Of a stretch of 21,470 nucleotides of DNA, positions 1 to 9,041 are shown in pieces. The notes beneath the pieces were generated by a model. It did not search any database, was not told where the DNA came from, and saw only the letters and a program-made list of their open reading frames with translations. The stretch is from NCBI GenBank assembly GCA_013115135.1, contig JABANP010000704.1:1-21470 (forward strand), given 5' to 3'. Positions within the stretch are counted from its first letter, which is position 1; every line of letters begins with the position of its first letter. This DNA is from Perkinsus olseni. Its lineage: Eukaryota; Perkinsozoa; Perkinsida; Perkinsidae. Position numbers and translations under genes: made by a program.

Positions 1-5
1 TTCTA

Positions 6-701
6 GTGGCGTGTGGTACATTGATCAGCTCGGAATGTCGCAAGTATGGCCAGCACTGGTGTTTGAGCGCTACCGATCTGCTATTATGGCTTCATCAAGC
101 TCATCTCCCTGTTACTGCCGTAACTTTGCATTCTCGCAAGGGCCAGATTTTGGAAGGAGTTCTCAATGAAGCGAGTTTGAGCTTTTGTTGTAGAAGGCAT
201 TGTGAAGAGAGCATCCCCAAGTTGCTCCACCTCACGGCCAGAAGACCCTTCCGAGAAGGCAGCAATCTATTCTTCACGAGATCGAGAAGGGCCTGGACCT
301 TGAGCGAGCGAGTCTGCACTGTTACTGGCCAGTCTTATCGATCGGGTCTCAACATCCAGGAGCTGACTCTCACTTGGTTGTACTGGTACCTCTCCAAGTC
401 TGGTAGGTCTAGTCTCTGCAATGCGAGCGAGCTTCGCATGGCCAGCTACGAGTCCACTGCTGTGATTCATGATTGGGAGTGGGTTTCGGCCAGCACTGTC
501 TTCGACGCCTACCACGACTCTGGTATTCGCCAAGGTTCCTACACCCCTTTGAGCTGGATACTTGGTTCGTCCGGCCAGGCTCGCGATGCTGCTGTTGGCA
601 TTTCTCAAGGGCTACGCTTGGTGAATTCCGAAGGTTCCGGGCCAGTATTGTCTACTATTCCCGAGGAGACGGATGCCCCGGCCAGCAATGAAGCTTCTTA
701 G
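6..701 (+). CDS. Long open frame of unknown function, may be open at the left edge
   Basis: This is a 231-codon frame ending in TAG, unusually long for a window where most exons are under 130 nt. The first in-frame ATG lies close to the window edge, so the true start may be outside. The product would be Ser-rich, with a Trp/Tyr-rich patch around residues 125 to 155 (TWLYWYLSKS, HDWEWVSA) and a Gly/Ser/Pro-rich tail ending in TDAPASNEAS. I recognise no domain. The GGCCAG cluster runs through it in several codon phases, which argues that the DNA motif is independent of any protein. It could be a real single-exon gene, the last exon of a gene to the left, or a chance frame in repeat-derived sequence. 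Confidence 0.3.
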   Translation: MACGTLISSECRKYGQHWCLSATDLLLWLHQAHLPVTAVTLHSRKGQILEGVLNEASLSFCCRRHCEESIPKLLHLTARRPFREGSNLFFTRSRRAWTLSERVCTVTGQSYRSGLNIQELTLTWLYWYLSKSGRSSLCNASELRMASYESTAVIHDWEWVSASTVFDAYHDSGIRQGSYTPLSWILGSSGQARDAAVGISQGLRLVNSEGSGPVLSTIPEETDAPASNEAS

Positions 702-944
702 AGTATCCTTATTTCTTATTACCGATCCTCAGTCTTGCGAGGGAGGTATGTGATGGCAGTCACTCCCTTGGTGTATTGCGCGCACGCCAGGGCCAGTCCT
801 ACCATTACTATAATTATCAGACTGAGTCTCTATAGTCTCTTTCCGTCTACTCATTCGAGGCCAGTATCCTTATTGTGCTTCGCTGTCCCCTTTAGGCCAG
901 CACGCATGCGCATAGCGTGAGGCGCCTTGCGTGGCTGAGGCCAG
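48..944 (+). repeat. Dispersed GGCCAG motif cluster
   Basis: GGCCAG occurs 13 times on the + strand, starting at 48, 141, 236, 327, 440, 488, 573, 640, 680, 791, 859, 895 and 939. About 0.2 copies would be expected by chance in 900 nt. The rest of the 21 kb holds only about five copies by eye, close to chance. The reverse complement appears only where it overlaps a forward copy (326). Spacing is irregular (36 to 113 nt), and the first four copies are 91 to 95 nt apart. Flanking bases are not conserved, and the copies fall in different codon phases of the overlapping open frame, so coding repetition does not explain them. The function is unknown. Confidence 0.75.
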
Positions 945-949
945 ATAGA

Positions 950-1612
950 CAGACCGTCTAGGAAGAGTAGCCTTTCTCTCTTCTCTTCTGTGGTATTGGG
1001 TATTCTGGTGGCATTGGTTTGGCTCAGACTCTGGACCATTATCTGTTAACGTATATCGGATAATAAGCGTTGTTGTGTTGAAACCCTCACAGGCTGTCGC
1101 CCGAACTCGCCGTAGCCAATATGTTCCGCGTGCAGGCTAGCAACTATGTCCTCTTGCTTTCGTAGAGAAGAGTCTAGCCGTGATGGTATACACTGTGTTA
1201 TTCCCACTGGACGCTTGCGACGGGCTCGTCCGAGTTCCCGCGTGACAAGTTCCGTAATGATATGAACGCGGATTTCAACAACAATCGTACAACTCACTCG
1301 CCTCTCATCATAGCCAGTACTGTCCAAGACCTATAGACAATTGGGATGCTCTTCGCACCCCAGGGTTATGGGCCTCATGCAGTCGACAACAGGAAACATT
1401 CAAACTGGCGTGAGTTTGGGGGACGAGAGACGCCTGTAAATGATTATCGCTCCTCATTTTCAGGAGCATCCAGTTTCGCTGCTCACCGTTCTGTGGAATG
1501 CTGAGCATGACTTCGCTTTCGTTAGCATGATAACCTTCATAGACCCGAAAGGAAAACCAAGCATTAGGTAAGTGGACGCAGCCTTCCGCCGTATCTTGAG
1601 GCGATACCCCTG
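950..1612. other. No convincing feature
   Basis: Only short frames on both strands, none resembling a protein family. The GGCCAG cluster ends at 944. I see no tRNA, tandem repeat or recognisable exon here. Confidence 0.5.
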
Positions 1613-1765
1613 TTGTCTCTTGGCGTCAGGATACCACTCTCCTCAGAAGGCCTCGATGTTGTGAGAACGGCATGGAAGGACGTCAGCCACGGGAGAGGGA
1701 AAGACTTCGGGCAAAAGTTCATTTCTATGTTGGTCGATGTCGGCAAGAAGCTCTTGGAGAATCCT
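1613..1765 (+). pseudogene. Possible globin-like N-terminal fragment cut by a repeat element
   Basis: The + frame reads LSSEGLDVVRTAWKDVSHG followed by KDFGQKFISMLVDVGKKLLE. This resembles helices A and B of a globin: a short leader, a Trp near position 12 of helix A ('vv..aW..v'), then a helix with a G..F pattern. The resemblance ends at about 1765, exactly where the inverted-repeat element begins. Past that point the frame is Ser/Arg-rich and built from the element's TCCGAG repeats. The E helix and proximal histidine, which would decide the family, are absent. The right flank of the element (2642-2806) carries another open + frame that could be the displaced remainder, but I see no diagnostic residue in it. 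The family call is tentative. Confidence 0.27.
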
Positions 1766-1782
1766 GGAGCCCGTTCAAGTGC
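1766..1782 (+). repeat. Left terminal inverted repeat core
   Basis: GGAGCCCGTTCAAGTGC, perfectly complementary to 2624-2640. It is followed by a run of TCCGAG copies between 1790 and 1820. Confidence 0.8.
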
Positions 1783-2047
1783 AAAACGCTTCCGAGTTCC
1801 GAGTCCGAGTAGTTCCCTCCGAGTTAGTATTCTTAGTGAACATGTTCCGAGTAATCGCCTGTTCAAGTGCGACCACTCGGATTAGTGACATTTCCGAGGA
1901 GTTTTACAAAGTACAGGTCCCGAGATAATTTTCCTCGTGTTCAAGTCATTCCTATGAGAAATGTCTCGGACTCAGAAAAGTAGCCTTACTCGGTGAACCA
2001 ACTCCTGCGACACAACGCGCTGCAGGGCAGAAACTCAACATCAGAAA

Positions 2048-2278
2048 CTCGAGAGTCTCGAGTCGAGACCCATCACTCAGCTAGTCATTCTCCGAATCAG
2101 TAGATCCTCCTACATCAGATTCAACATCTGAAGTCTATGGACCATAGACTATGGTATTGCTAATCCGGTGGAGTAGCTTCGCGACTCGCGAGTCGATGCA
2201 GATGAGTGTTTTCACTGTAGTTTCTTACTTCGTTCTCGTCAGTACAATGTGAGCCTGGCACTGTGAGGCCATCACAGT
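2048..2278. repeat. Cluster of palindromes in the centre of the element
   Basis: Four perfect short palindromes or hairpins lie within 230 nt. 2048-2062 has arms CTCGAGA/TCTCGAG with a 1-nt centre. 2133-2149 has arms GTCTATGG/CCATAGAC with a 1-nt centre. 2183-2194 is GACTCGCGAGTC. 2260-2278 has a stem ACTGTGA/TCACAGT with a 5-nt loop. This density fits the centre of a foldback-type element. Confidence 0.7.
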
Positions 2279-2623
2279 AAGGAATAGGCTATGCCGAATA
2301 GCTACATTATTGGTACTCATCATTCCATAGCATAGTGTGATCTAAGGGAACGAAAGCGTTGCGTTACCAGGAAGCTTGGGTTTCGGAAGGACTCGGAAAC
2401 ACTAGCCCCCTCCACTCGGACTCGGATTAACCTTTCGGCAGCCGAGTGAGCGGCACTTGAACAAAGAACTCGGATTGAGCTATCCGAGGGCTCGGATTTC
2501 CAGGCCCCAGCGAATTTCCTAGCTCTCGGGAAGTGAACTCGGGAAAAATTAGCACTTAAACGGACAATTTTTCTCTGAGCTCGGAAGGGCGTCCTTTCCG
2601 AGCACTAAGACTCGGAAATTGGA

Positions 2624-2640
2624 GCACTTGAACGGGCTCC
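2624..2640 (-). repeat. Right terminal inverted repeat core
   Basis: GCACTTGAACGGGCTCC, the exact reverse complement of 1766-1782, preceded by CTCGGA copies. Confidence 0.8.
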
Positions 2641-2641
2641 T

Positions 2642-2806
2642 GGAGTCAAAACAAATGCCGAGAGCTGGGGTCTCGTGCAAGAAGACGAGCCTCGGAAGTC
2701 CGCCTTCACCGTGACGCTCATTGTCGCCGTCGCCACGAATTGGAATGAGGACGTCAAGGCTTACATCCCTCATCGACCCACGGCACATCAGCCAGAGTCC
2801 AACTAA
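2642..2806 (+). CDS. Open frame at the right flank of the element, unknown
   Basis: An open + frame begins at the outer edge of the right inverted repeat and ends at TAA 2804-2806. It includes TNAESWGLVQEDEPRKSAFT, a hydrophobic stretch TLIVAVATNW and NEDVKAYIPHR. The composition is protein-like, but no family is recognisable. It could be the downstream part of the gene interrupted at 1765, an independent exon, or a chance frame. Confidence 0.22.
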   Translation, partial: GVKTNAESWGLVQEDEPRKSAFTVTLIVAVATNWNEDVKAYIPHRPTAHQPESN

Positions 2807-3257
2807 GCCGGACGTTGGACTATAAACTTACATAAACCCCTCATCAACCCTGAAGCGAGCCACTCGACCATGCTTTGGTAGCGAGTCTTCAACGTGACTT
2901 GTGCAAAAGAAGTCAACTATGAGTCTATCAATCAACGTTACATGGTGTTTGTGCTCATGTGAGATGTTCTGGCCTCGTTGTCTTTGTGTTAGTAGTAGTA
3001 GAACTAGCTGGCGGCTCAGAATGCGGCGAAGTTCTGGCAGAAGTTCTGCCGCAGAACAGTGAGTACTGTTTAACGCATTTTGTATGCTATCTTGATTTCA
3101 AAGTCCGGGGTGAAACTCAGATACGCCCCTTCAAAGAACACCACGCCCTCTTGATTAAATGGAGATGGTATGATACACAAAAAGTGCGCGCTGCTGAATC
3201 GTGCGCTCCACAGCGAACGCAGGAAACCGCATCCTTTGGTTATCTGAAAAAGACCCG
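2807..3257. other. No convincing feature
   Basis: An open + frame (2959-3381) overlaps the end of the TIR-like gene on the other strand and has no recognisable domain. Around 3030-3058 a short inverted repeat (GCAGAAGTTCTGC) forms a potential hairpin. Confidence 0.4.
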
Positions 3258-4400
3258 TCAAGCACCTAAGGTACGCGACTGGCGGAGAGATGAAAGTAAA
3301 AAAACTATGACGAAGAGGCCGCCGAAACAAAGAAGTACCTCATTCGCTAGACTACCGATCGAAGTTCTGCGGCGTGGATGATAAAATAAGTCAGAGCCAC
3401 GCAAGATTTGCGTTATACCATTATACGCACCGAAGCATAGGGCGAATACTGTGCCGAGACACCTTTTGTTCATCTTCGCAAAAGTCCAGCTCGCTGTAAG
3501 CTTGTGTGCTACAAGCAGCATCAATGGAGCACGGAGAGACAGCATAATCATTGGAATAATCAATGTGCGTATATCCCACAGTGCTTGACGCAAAGTGCTG
3601 GGTAGGGGCTCTTCAACTATACCAGGCTTAACGATGGTCTTCATGAACATGGTTTTGCTAGTAACCGGGGTGGTGACAAGTCTTACAAGACCATAGATAA
3701 CCAAGGGAATGTACGGCGCGCAGACAAGACGCATGGACGGCCAAGAAAACAACCAACTCGGAAGACGCTTCTCCTTGCTTTCACCTAACCATAGGCCTCT
3801 CACAACCGCTTCAAACCTAGCCTCGGAGCCGTACATATCAGCGATAAGCTGCTTGAGGGAAGAGTAGTCGGCTAATGATGAGCACTTAGATCGGCGCACA
3901 GTAAAGCTCTTCACCTTGGAGCAGAATTCCCGCCATTCCTCGCTGCAAGCGAAGGCTTCGCGGCCTATTAAAAAAACTCGTGACTAGTGTCAACAGATAT
4001 CCGATGTAACTAATCTTCCGGGGGAGCGCAAACTCCTCCGCAAAGTCCAGGATAATAATCGTCAGAAACTGCACGAGCATCAGCGATACACAGAGCTTAA
4101 TATGGTTCATATTAACCAAGATAACATCTTCCTTCTTGTGAGTCCGCAGGAAGACGGCCAGCTCATAGACACACCAGAGGCGCTCGAGATAATCAGGAGA
4201 CCAGAGTATCAATAACTTGTTAGATACACGCAGATAATCTGCTAGCCTCGATATACCATAGGACTTGGCAATGGGGTCATTCTGCCCCCGCGGTAAACGG
4301 TACTCGGGAATTTTCAAGACCCCAAAGAGTTCGTGGTGACTCTGGTCTACGAGGCTGCTCCTTATCTGTGATCTTGCGTGAGCAGTATCTACTTCGTGAC
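3258..4400 (-). pseudogene. C-terminal part of a TIR-like multi-span membrane protein
   Basis: Read on the - strand, the first frame (to about 3980) contains QNDPIAKSYGI, then NKLLILWSPDYLERLWCVYE. That is the pattern of the second half of a TIR-like fold ('S..l..LWS..Y..RLWC.yEla'), common in multi-span TIR-like families of dinoflagellate relatives (general knowledge). Two hydrophobic spans follow. At a T7 run (+ coordinates about 3971-3977) the frame shifts by one; the downstream frame reads REAFACSEEW and continues with at least three more hydrophobic segments to a stop at 3258. Either a homopolymer error or a true frameshift is possible. The domain's N-terminal half is missing upstream on this strand but present in opposite orientation at 4368-4745. 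I therefore call the locus rearranged and probably broken. Confidence 0.6.
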
Positions 4401-4745
4401 TCTCTTGGTGGTCATCGCGATGCTTTCTGTTCCTCGGTACCGGTCTCATCTATGAATTTTTTCTTGAGCCACTCATGGTCTGCTGATGGCTTTTGGAAAC
4501 GAATGGCCCTCTTCCTGTTCTGCTCCTCTTCATCGACTTACAAGGTCTTATTATTCTTGTCTCTCGTGGGAGCAGTTCGCTTCGAATCCGCCTCCCTTCT
4601 TCGATACGGTATTCCATCCGAGTTACCAATTCTCCTGATTAGCTTTGCATCATTTCTGCTCGCTCTTATCATCATCCCGTTATTTAAGCATCGATGGTAT
4701 TTCTCGATAAATGTTGTATACCACGGAACTTCTGGCCATTTGTGA
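4368..4745 (+). pseudogene. N-terminal half of the same TIR-like domain, inverted
   Basis: The + frame reads GHRDAFCSS, then MNFFLSHSWSADGFWKRMAL. This is the beta-A/box-1-like start of the TIR-like domain whose second half lies on the opposite strand just to the left. Two hydrophobic segments follow (around YKVLLFLSLVGAV and LPILLISFASFLLALIIIPL), then FKHRW, which in this kind of protein precedes the second half of the fold. The frame ends at TGA 4743-4745 without reaching the 'LWS..Y..RLWC' part. The two pieces are head to head, so a local inversion of roughly 350 to 400 bp would explain both. No Met start is assigned: the frame stays open to the left into sequence used by the other strand. 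Confidence 0.55.
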
Positions 4746-4749
4746 TTGA

Positions 4750-4931
4750 AGGCCTACGGAGAACTCGTCAGGGTAGTCCATGACATCAAGTTCATTTGGA
4801 GCCTGTTGTTGTTGTTGCGTACTATACTCTGTCGCCGGAGCTCCTTCGTTGGAGTTCGATCTACTCTTCATGAATGTTTTGACTACCGCTCCGCTTGCGC
4901 GCATGAACAACGCGGACTTATCTAAGTACAT
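4750..4931 (-). pseudogene. Possible N-terminal exon of the TIR-like gene with a short polyGln run
   Basis: On the - strand an open frame reads MRASGAVVKTFMKSRS, then a short Gln run (a CAA-type repeat at about 4804-4818) and NELDVMDYPDEFSV. It has the orientation of the C-terminal TIR-like piece and lies just beyond the inverted segment, where the protein's N-terminus would be expected. No domain is recognisable. The + strand of the same stretch has its own open frame (4780-5004), so the coding strand is uncertain. Confidence 0.25.
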
Positions 4932-4949
4932 GCGTGCTGTGAATGTGGC

Positions 4950-5435
4950 TCATCTCATGGTCCTCTACCCCAGGCTACTTCGCCTGCTTCACAATGATGT
5001 GTAAATTAAGGCGCCTCAAGTTCAGGAGCGACTCACCGTCAATTAGAGAAGTACTAAGCCCGTTTCAGGAGGTTTAGGAGGACCTCGAGGAGCTCCTCGA
5101 TTCAACTTCACGTTAGTAGCAGTTAAAAGAGCAACGTAAGTAGCTGAGTCACGGGCTTTACGGGGTATGGCAGCGCTGAAGATGCCCGCAAAATCCTGCC
5201 AGCTCCCTTGTTGAGTGGTAGTGGCATTGTTTACGTCGGGATGAATCCCAGGGTTCACCGACCTATCGGCCATTTTCCTGCGGGTAGTGAGTTGCATAGG
5301 ATAAGAACTTGAGGCTATGATGCGCTTATGGTAGGATGAAGTCGTTGTCGCGAAACAGCGAACGAGATCTGGCGCAGCTGGGTTTTCGTCATCAGACGCT
5401 TAGTGACAACGCACAGAGTGATCCTCATCCGATTT
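4950..5435. other. No convincing feature
   Basis: Short frames on both strands lack domain signatures. A + frame beginning around 5336 (MKSLSRNSERDLAQLGF) is protein-like but short and has no clear neighbours. Confidence 0.4.
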
Positions 5436-5512
5436 TTCTGTTGCTCAGCTAAGCTGGTAGAGCGCGCGGTTATCATGGCCGAGGCTGCTGGTTCGATCAT
5501 CGGCTCGGGCAC
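5436..5512 (+). pseudogene. Degenerate tRNA-like sequence
   Basis: The stretch has a D-arm-like GCTC (5443-5446) pairing with GAGC (5460-5463) around AGCTAAGCTGGTA, resembling a B-type internal promoter box A. About 27 nt further on is GGTTCGATC (5490-5498), resembling box B/the T-loop. The anticodon stem does not pair cleanly, the D-loop is too long, and no 7-bp acceptor stem is found. I read it as a decayed tRNA or a tRNA-derived fragment; chance similarity cannot be excluded. No isotype is assigned. Confidence 0.3.
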
Positions 5513-6328
5513 GTCGGTTCGTTTCGGGAAAAACGCGCTTTGGCCAGCAGGCACTTTTGGTGCCCTCAAGTAATCAGGCCCATTGAGTTTTTCTAAACTT
5601 ACGCTGGGTGCTCCATTTCTCAGCAACTTACTAGCAGCGGTCGAATCGTGGAACGTAGTCGCGAAGAATCGAAAATTTCGATTCGAAGTTTGAGTTGAAC
5701 GGCGGATTGCCTTGCTCAAGCCACCCCTGAGCCAATATCTTCGCCTCAAATCACCGCTTTACTTTGGCGTATATGTTTGTTCAAGGTTGTCTCCGCTAGC
5801 AGCTTCTTAAAAGGGATGAGCACTAAGCTGGACTGCACTCGAATCCTGTACCACCCAATTACATCCCCAAAGGAGTCCGTGGGGCTGCTTCTTAATGACG
5901 CTGCCTATCAGCGGATGATGGATGCCCTTTCGCTAGCGTTAGGGCAGTCGTTTTGTTTCTAGAGAATTCGGAGCGGCAGACTCTCATAGAGAGATGTCGT
6001 CACAAGTAGTTGTTTTCTGTCAGCCAGCGACTTGGCTGAGGAGATTAGAAAATACTTATTGATAATTTTCTCGTCAACAATGGGGCAAATGGGCAGGTGG
6101 GAGGATGCCATAAACCTCATCGTATTCACTAAACCATAGCCTCTGTGCCTTACATCACCTCCGGAAACGCGGAATTAGACGACAATAATTCAAAGTGCTG
6201 ATACTGGTTGGACCGCGTACCCGCTGAATAATAATAACATACTAATAGTCCGAGCGATGGTGCATATGGTGGCGCACTAAAGACAGTTTCTGACACAGCC
6301 AGGATTCACGGTAGTTTAATGGCCCGTG
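5513..6328. other. Gene-poor stretch upstream of the SEC14-like gene
   Basis: A short + frame at 5777-5962 (including RILYHPITSPKESVGLLLND) looks protein-like but is not linked to any neighbour. 5965-6328 has no plausible exon and presumably contains the promoter and 5' leader of the SEC14-like gene; I see no recognisable promoter motif. Confidence 0.4.
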
Positions 6329-8949
6329 ATGTCCCCTCGGAAGAGCCGCTCGACTTTGCACAGCAATGCTGAACTGCCTAACCCTGTGACTGAGGAAGAG
6401 ATTGTAATAAGGCTAGAGGTGTCAGAAAACACTTCTGAAGATTCCCCTCTCAGATCGCCCAGCTGCGGTTGGATTTCGCAGACGAGATCGCGGAGTGCAC
6501 TGCGCGTAACGATGGGGAGTGTATCTTAGATGATCACTACATCGGACGCTTCGTCAAGGCCCGGAAATGCGTCTACCAGGTAATACGAAGAACCATGGGG
6601 CACTCGGTCTGGGCTAGAGGGCTCCGAGGTCCCCAGCTTGCGGCCAATCTAAAATTCCAGTGTGAGAGCATCTCTAGGCGTCTAATGACGCATCCTTCGG
6701 TACATGCGCAGACTTGCTATGCTCTCAGAATGCAAAAGAGATGTTCGGTAATCATCTCGAATGGCGGAAGGAGTTCCAAGTGGATGAGCTGCGGCTGCAC
6801 GGGTAGTGATTGGGGTCGTAGGCTTCTGCGGGTCCAGCGAATGGCGGTTCTCGAGGAGGGACTTCATTCTGCCGACCAGGTGGAGAGCATTTACGGACGA
6901 TAAATATTAGTTTTTTTTCTCATAATTTTATATCTGAGTGTTCGTTAGTGAGTCGACCGTCTTCGTTGCATCGCTCCTGTTTCACGAGATTGACTACTTA
7001 TCCGGTGGGTTAGGTTTGACTTCCCTGAGTACGAGGATGCTAAACGACTTTACCCCCACGGTTATCATGGAACGGACAAGCAGAACAGGCCAGTGTAGTA
7101 GCCTGGGACTACTAGGCAGGCGATGGAACACAGCTCTGAGTGTTGTTGGCTCTATAGGTTGCCCGTTGTTGACCTGCTACGTGGTGTCGAGTGTAGGTAC
7201 ATCGAGCGTACGGGTATGGTCGATGCGGGGGAGCTGCTCAAGATAACCACCTTCGATCGATTGTTACGATATTGGGTCCAGGAGTAATTGGTCGGGCTTC
7301 CATCTGTCTATGGATGAGGTCGCCTGAGCTCTCCCGTTGATCCGTTGGTCGCCGTGATTTGTTTTCTGCATCGTTTGATACAGGTACGAGGAATTAATCG
7401 CATACAGACTGCCTGCCTGTGGAGTTGATAAGACGTGTACGATTATCGACCTTAAAGGGTTGGGCCTGAAGCAGTTCACCCCACAAGTGAAGAACATGAT
7501 GCAGGTGGGAGGGGATACTCACGGAGCTGTCGTCGACCGTTTCCTTGTGTCGGTCGGCGGCTAGATGTGATTGTATCGGTCGTTCATTGGCTCGTCTCCT
7601 CAATGGTGAAATCTCTGGACGCACCATCATCTCGCGGAGAACTCAAATCCGTAACCTTGAGTGTTGGAGAGTTTCTGACGAATTTCATCCGGCTCGGAAT
7701 GAGGTGGAGAGGCAATTTCCGCAAGAATGCTGGGAAGCGACAGCGGCGATGTTAGATTGAAATCTCGACGCACGCTCGGAGAGGTTGATTTCAAGTTTAT
7801 ATTCCTCAGAAACTCGCCAAGGTGGCCAATGACAATTATCCAGAAGTACTTGGAACGATGTAGGCATGTTGCAGGCGGAGCGAAGCGGCTCAGGCGTTGC
7901 TGCTCAGGTTCGTGGTGAACGCACCGTTCATCTTTACAGCGATATGGAAGGTCGTCAGCCCCATGGTGGACCCGATAACGAGGTAGCCGACTGAGAATTG
8001 ACCTCGGTTACTGCTAGTAGTACCATCTTCCCGCATCCCCAGGTCGAAGATCGTCGTTCTTGGATCGAACTATAAGCCGACACTCCATAATGTCGTTGAC
8101 CCGAGTCAGTTGCCGGATTTCTTAGGAGGTGAGCGTCCACACGAGTCCGTGTTGGGATACCCGGAGGGTAACCCGTACGGTATAATCGTAGAATGGGCGA
8201 AAGGCACCGTTCAAGTAGCGCTAGAGTCTATTAACAAAGAAGGGCGATTTTATCGGTGCGGTGACACGAGATGGTGTAACGCACTGCGCTGTTGGCAGCA
8301 AGTATTGTTATCGATAGCCTCACGTGCGTTAATCGTAAGGCAACGATCACAGAAGGCTGTCTCTTCTCTGACGCGAAAAGTGCATGACTTGGTAGTCTCT
8401 TCGATCATTTCGTGAAGCTCCAAATCAGAAAAAAATTTATCGAAGTTAAGAATCTGCTAACTTCGAAATCTGTGCCCGCGAGGGTGATTTGAGTACTGCT
8501 TCGTCGCTAGTCCGGAATGCTATCAGCACTCCCCATCAGGTACGTGTACGGCGTGTGATGACGTCAGAGGCGGCTGCATGTATAGCAACATGGGGCCATG
8601 GGTGGCTTATAAGAAGGAGAAAGAGGAAGAGAGACGGTTGAAGTAGTGTGGCGGGGTTTCGACCAGTATAGAGCTAGTCGTATCACCTCGACTCCGTTCG
8701 CAAATGACGGGCGTTTGGAATGGACGGTTCTTGCGGACTTGGACATCGTACTAGACTGGTTCCAGCGGAAATCGCGAAGCGCTGAGCTGATTGCTCGGTT
8801 TTAGTTGATGATGTTGATTTCCCTCCAGGTCCACGGGAGATGGATCGCCGAAGTTCGAGGGATCAGCGATGCCTTCAACGACGAGGAGCCACTCAGGCTC
8901 ATTCGACGACTTTATCAGTCTAGTGTCCAGCGAGGAGTACCGGGAGTAA
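6329..8949 (+). CDS. SEC14-like CRAL-TRIO lipid-binding protein, 13 exons
   Basis: Predicted cytosolic phospholipid-transfer protein of the SEC14 family. ATG 6329 follows an in-frame TAA at 6317. Proposed exons: 6329-6403, 6454-6579, 6729-6779, 6838-6879, 7030-7094, 7197-7283, 7384-7504, 7810-7859, 7908-7982, 8043-8128, 8540-8642, 8672-8797, 8829-8949. They sum to 375 codons plus TAA. The N-terminal CRAL-TRIO_N helices carry GRFVKARKCVYQ and HLEWRKEF. The lipid-binding domain shows YPHGYHGTDK, LLKITTFDRLLRYWVQEYEE, CTIIDLKGLGLKQFTPQV, NDNYPEVLGTM, NAPFIFTAIWKVV, LGSNYKPTL and LPDFLGG, closing with GGCMYSNMGPW. All hallmark segments are present, so the gene looks functional. A Lys/Glu-rich linker, a short WTVLADLDIV segment and a Ser-rich tail (SFDDFISLVSSEEYRE) follow. 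The last two introns (29 and 31 nt) and the acceptor at 7029 (alternative 7035) are the least certain. Confidence 0.9.
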
Positions 8950-9041
8950 GTCGCAGCCGGTTGAAAGATATCTCGTTCTTTGAACCTCTGCCAACGGCTC
9001 ACTTTTACGGGTTGGAAAAGGAGGACTGATCGGAAGCTGAG

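Larger units (their letters stand above)
1759..2647. mobile_element. Foldback-type inverted-repeat element
   Basis: The outer ends are inverted copies. GGAGCCCGTTCAAGTGC at 1766-1782 has its perfect 17-bp reverse complement at 2624-2640, and the match extends outward to about 22 of 24 positions. Each arm contains further copies of the same core in the same orientation: GTTCAAGTGC at 1861 and GTTCAAGT at 1939 on the left; GCACTTGAAC at 2453 and GCACTTAAAC at 2552 on the right. All are interspersed with TCCGAG (left) or CTCGGA (right). So each arm is itself an array of units of about 70 to 100 nt, as in foldback transposons. The centre is rich in palindromes and has no transposase-like frame, so the element would be non-autonomous. 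Exact ends and a target-site duplication could not be fixed. Confidence 0.65.

Noticed and set aside
5315..5749. A 144-codon - frame as a gene
   Set aside because: Basic, low-information sequence with no domain. It overlaps the tRNA-like stretch and has no neighbouring exons.
6469..6903. A 144-codon + frame as a gene on its own
   Set aside because: Only parts are coding (6469-6579 and 6838-6879). The middle is intron or another exon frame of the SEC14-like gene.
8946..9029. An extra C-terminal exon (DISFFEPLPTAHFYGLEKED) for the SEC14-like gene
   Set aside because: The piece is protein-like, but the only phase-compatible join I could find needs an 11-nt intron, so I ended the gene at TAA 8947-8949.
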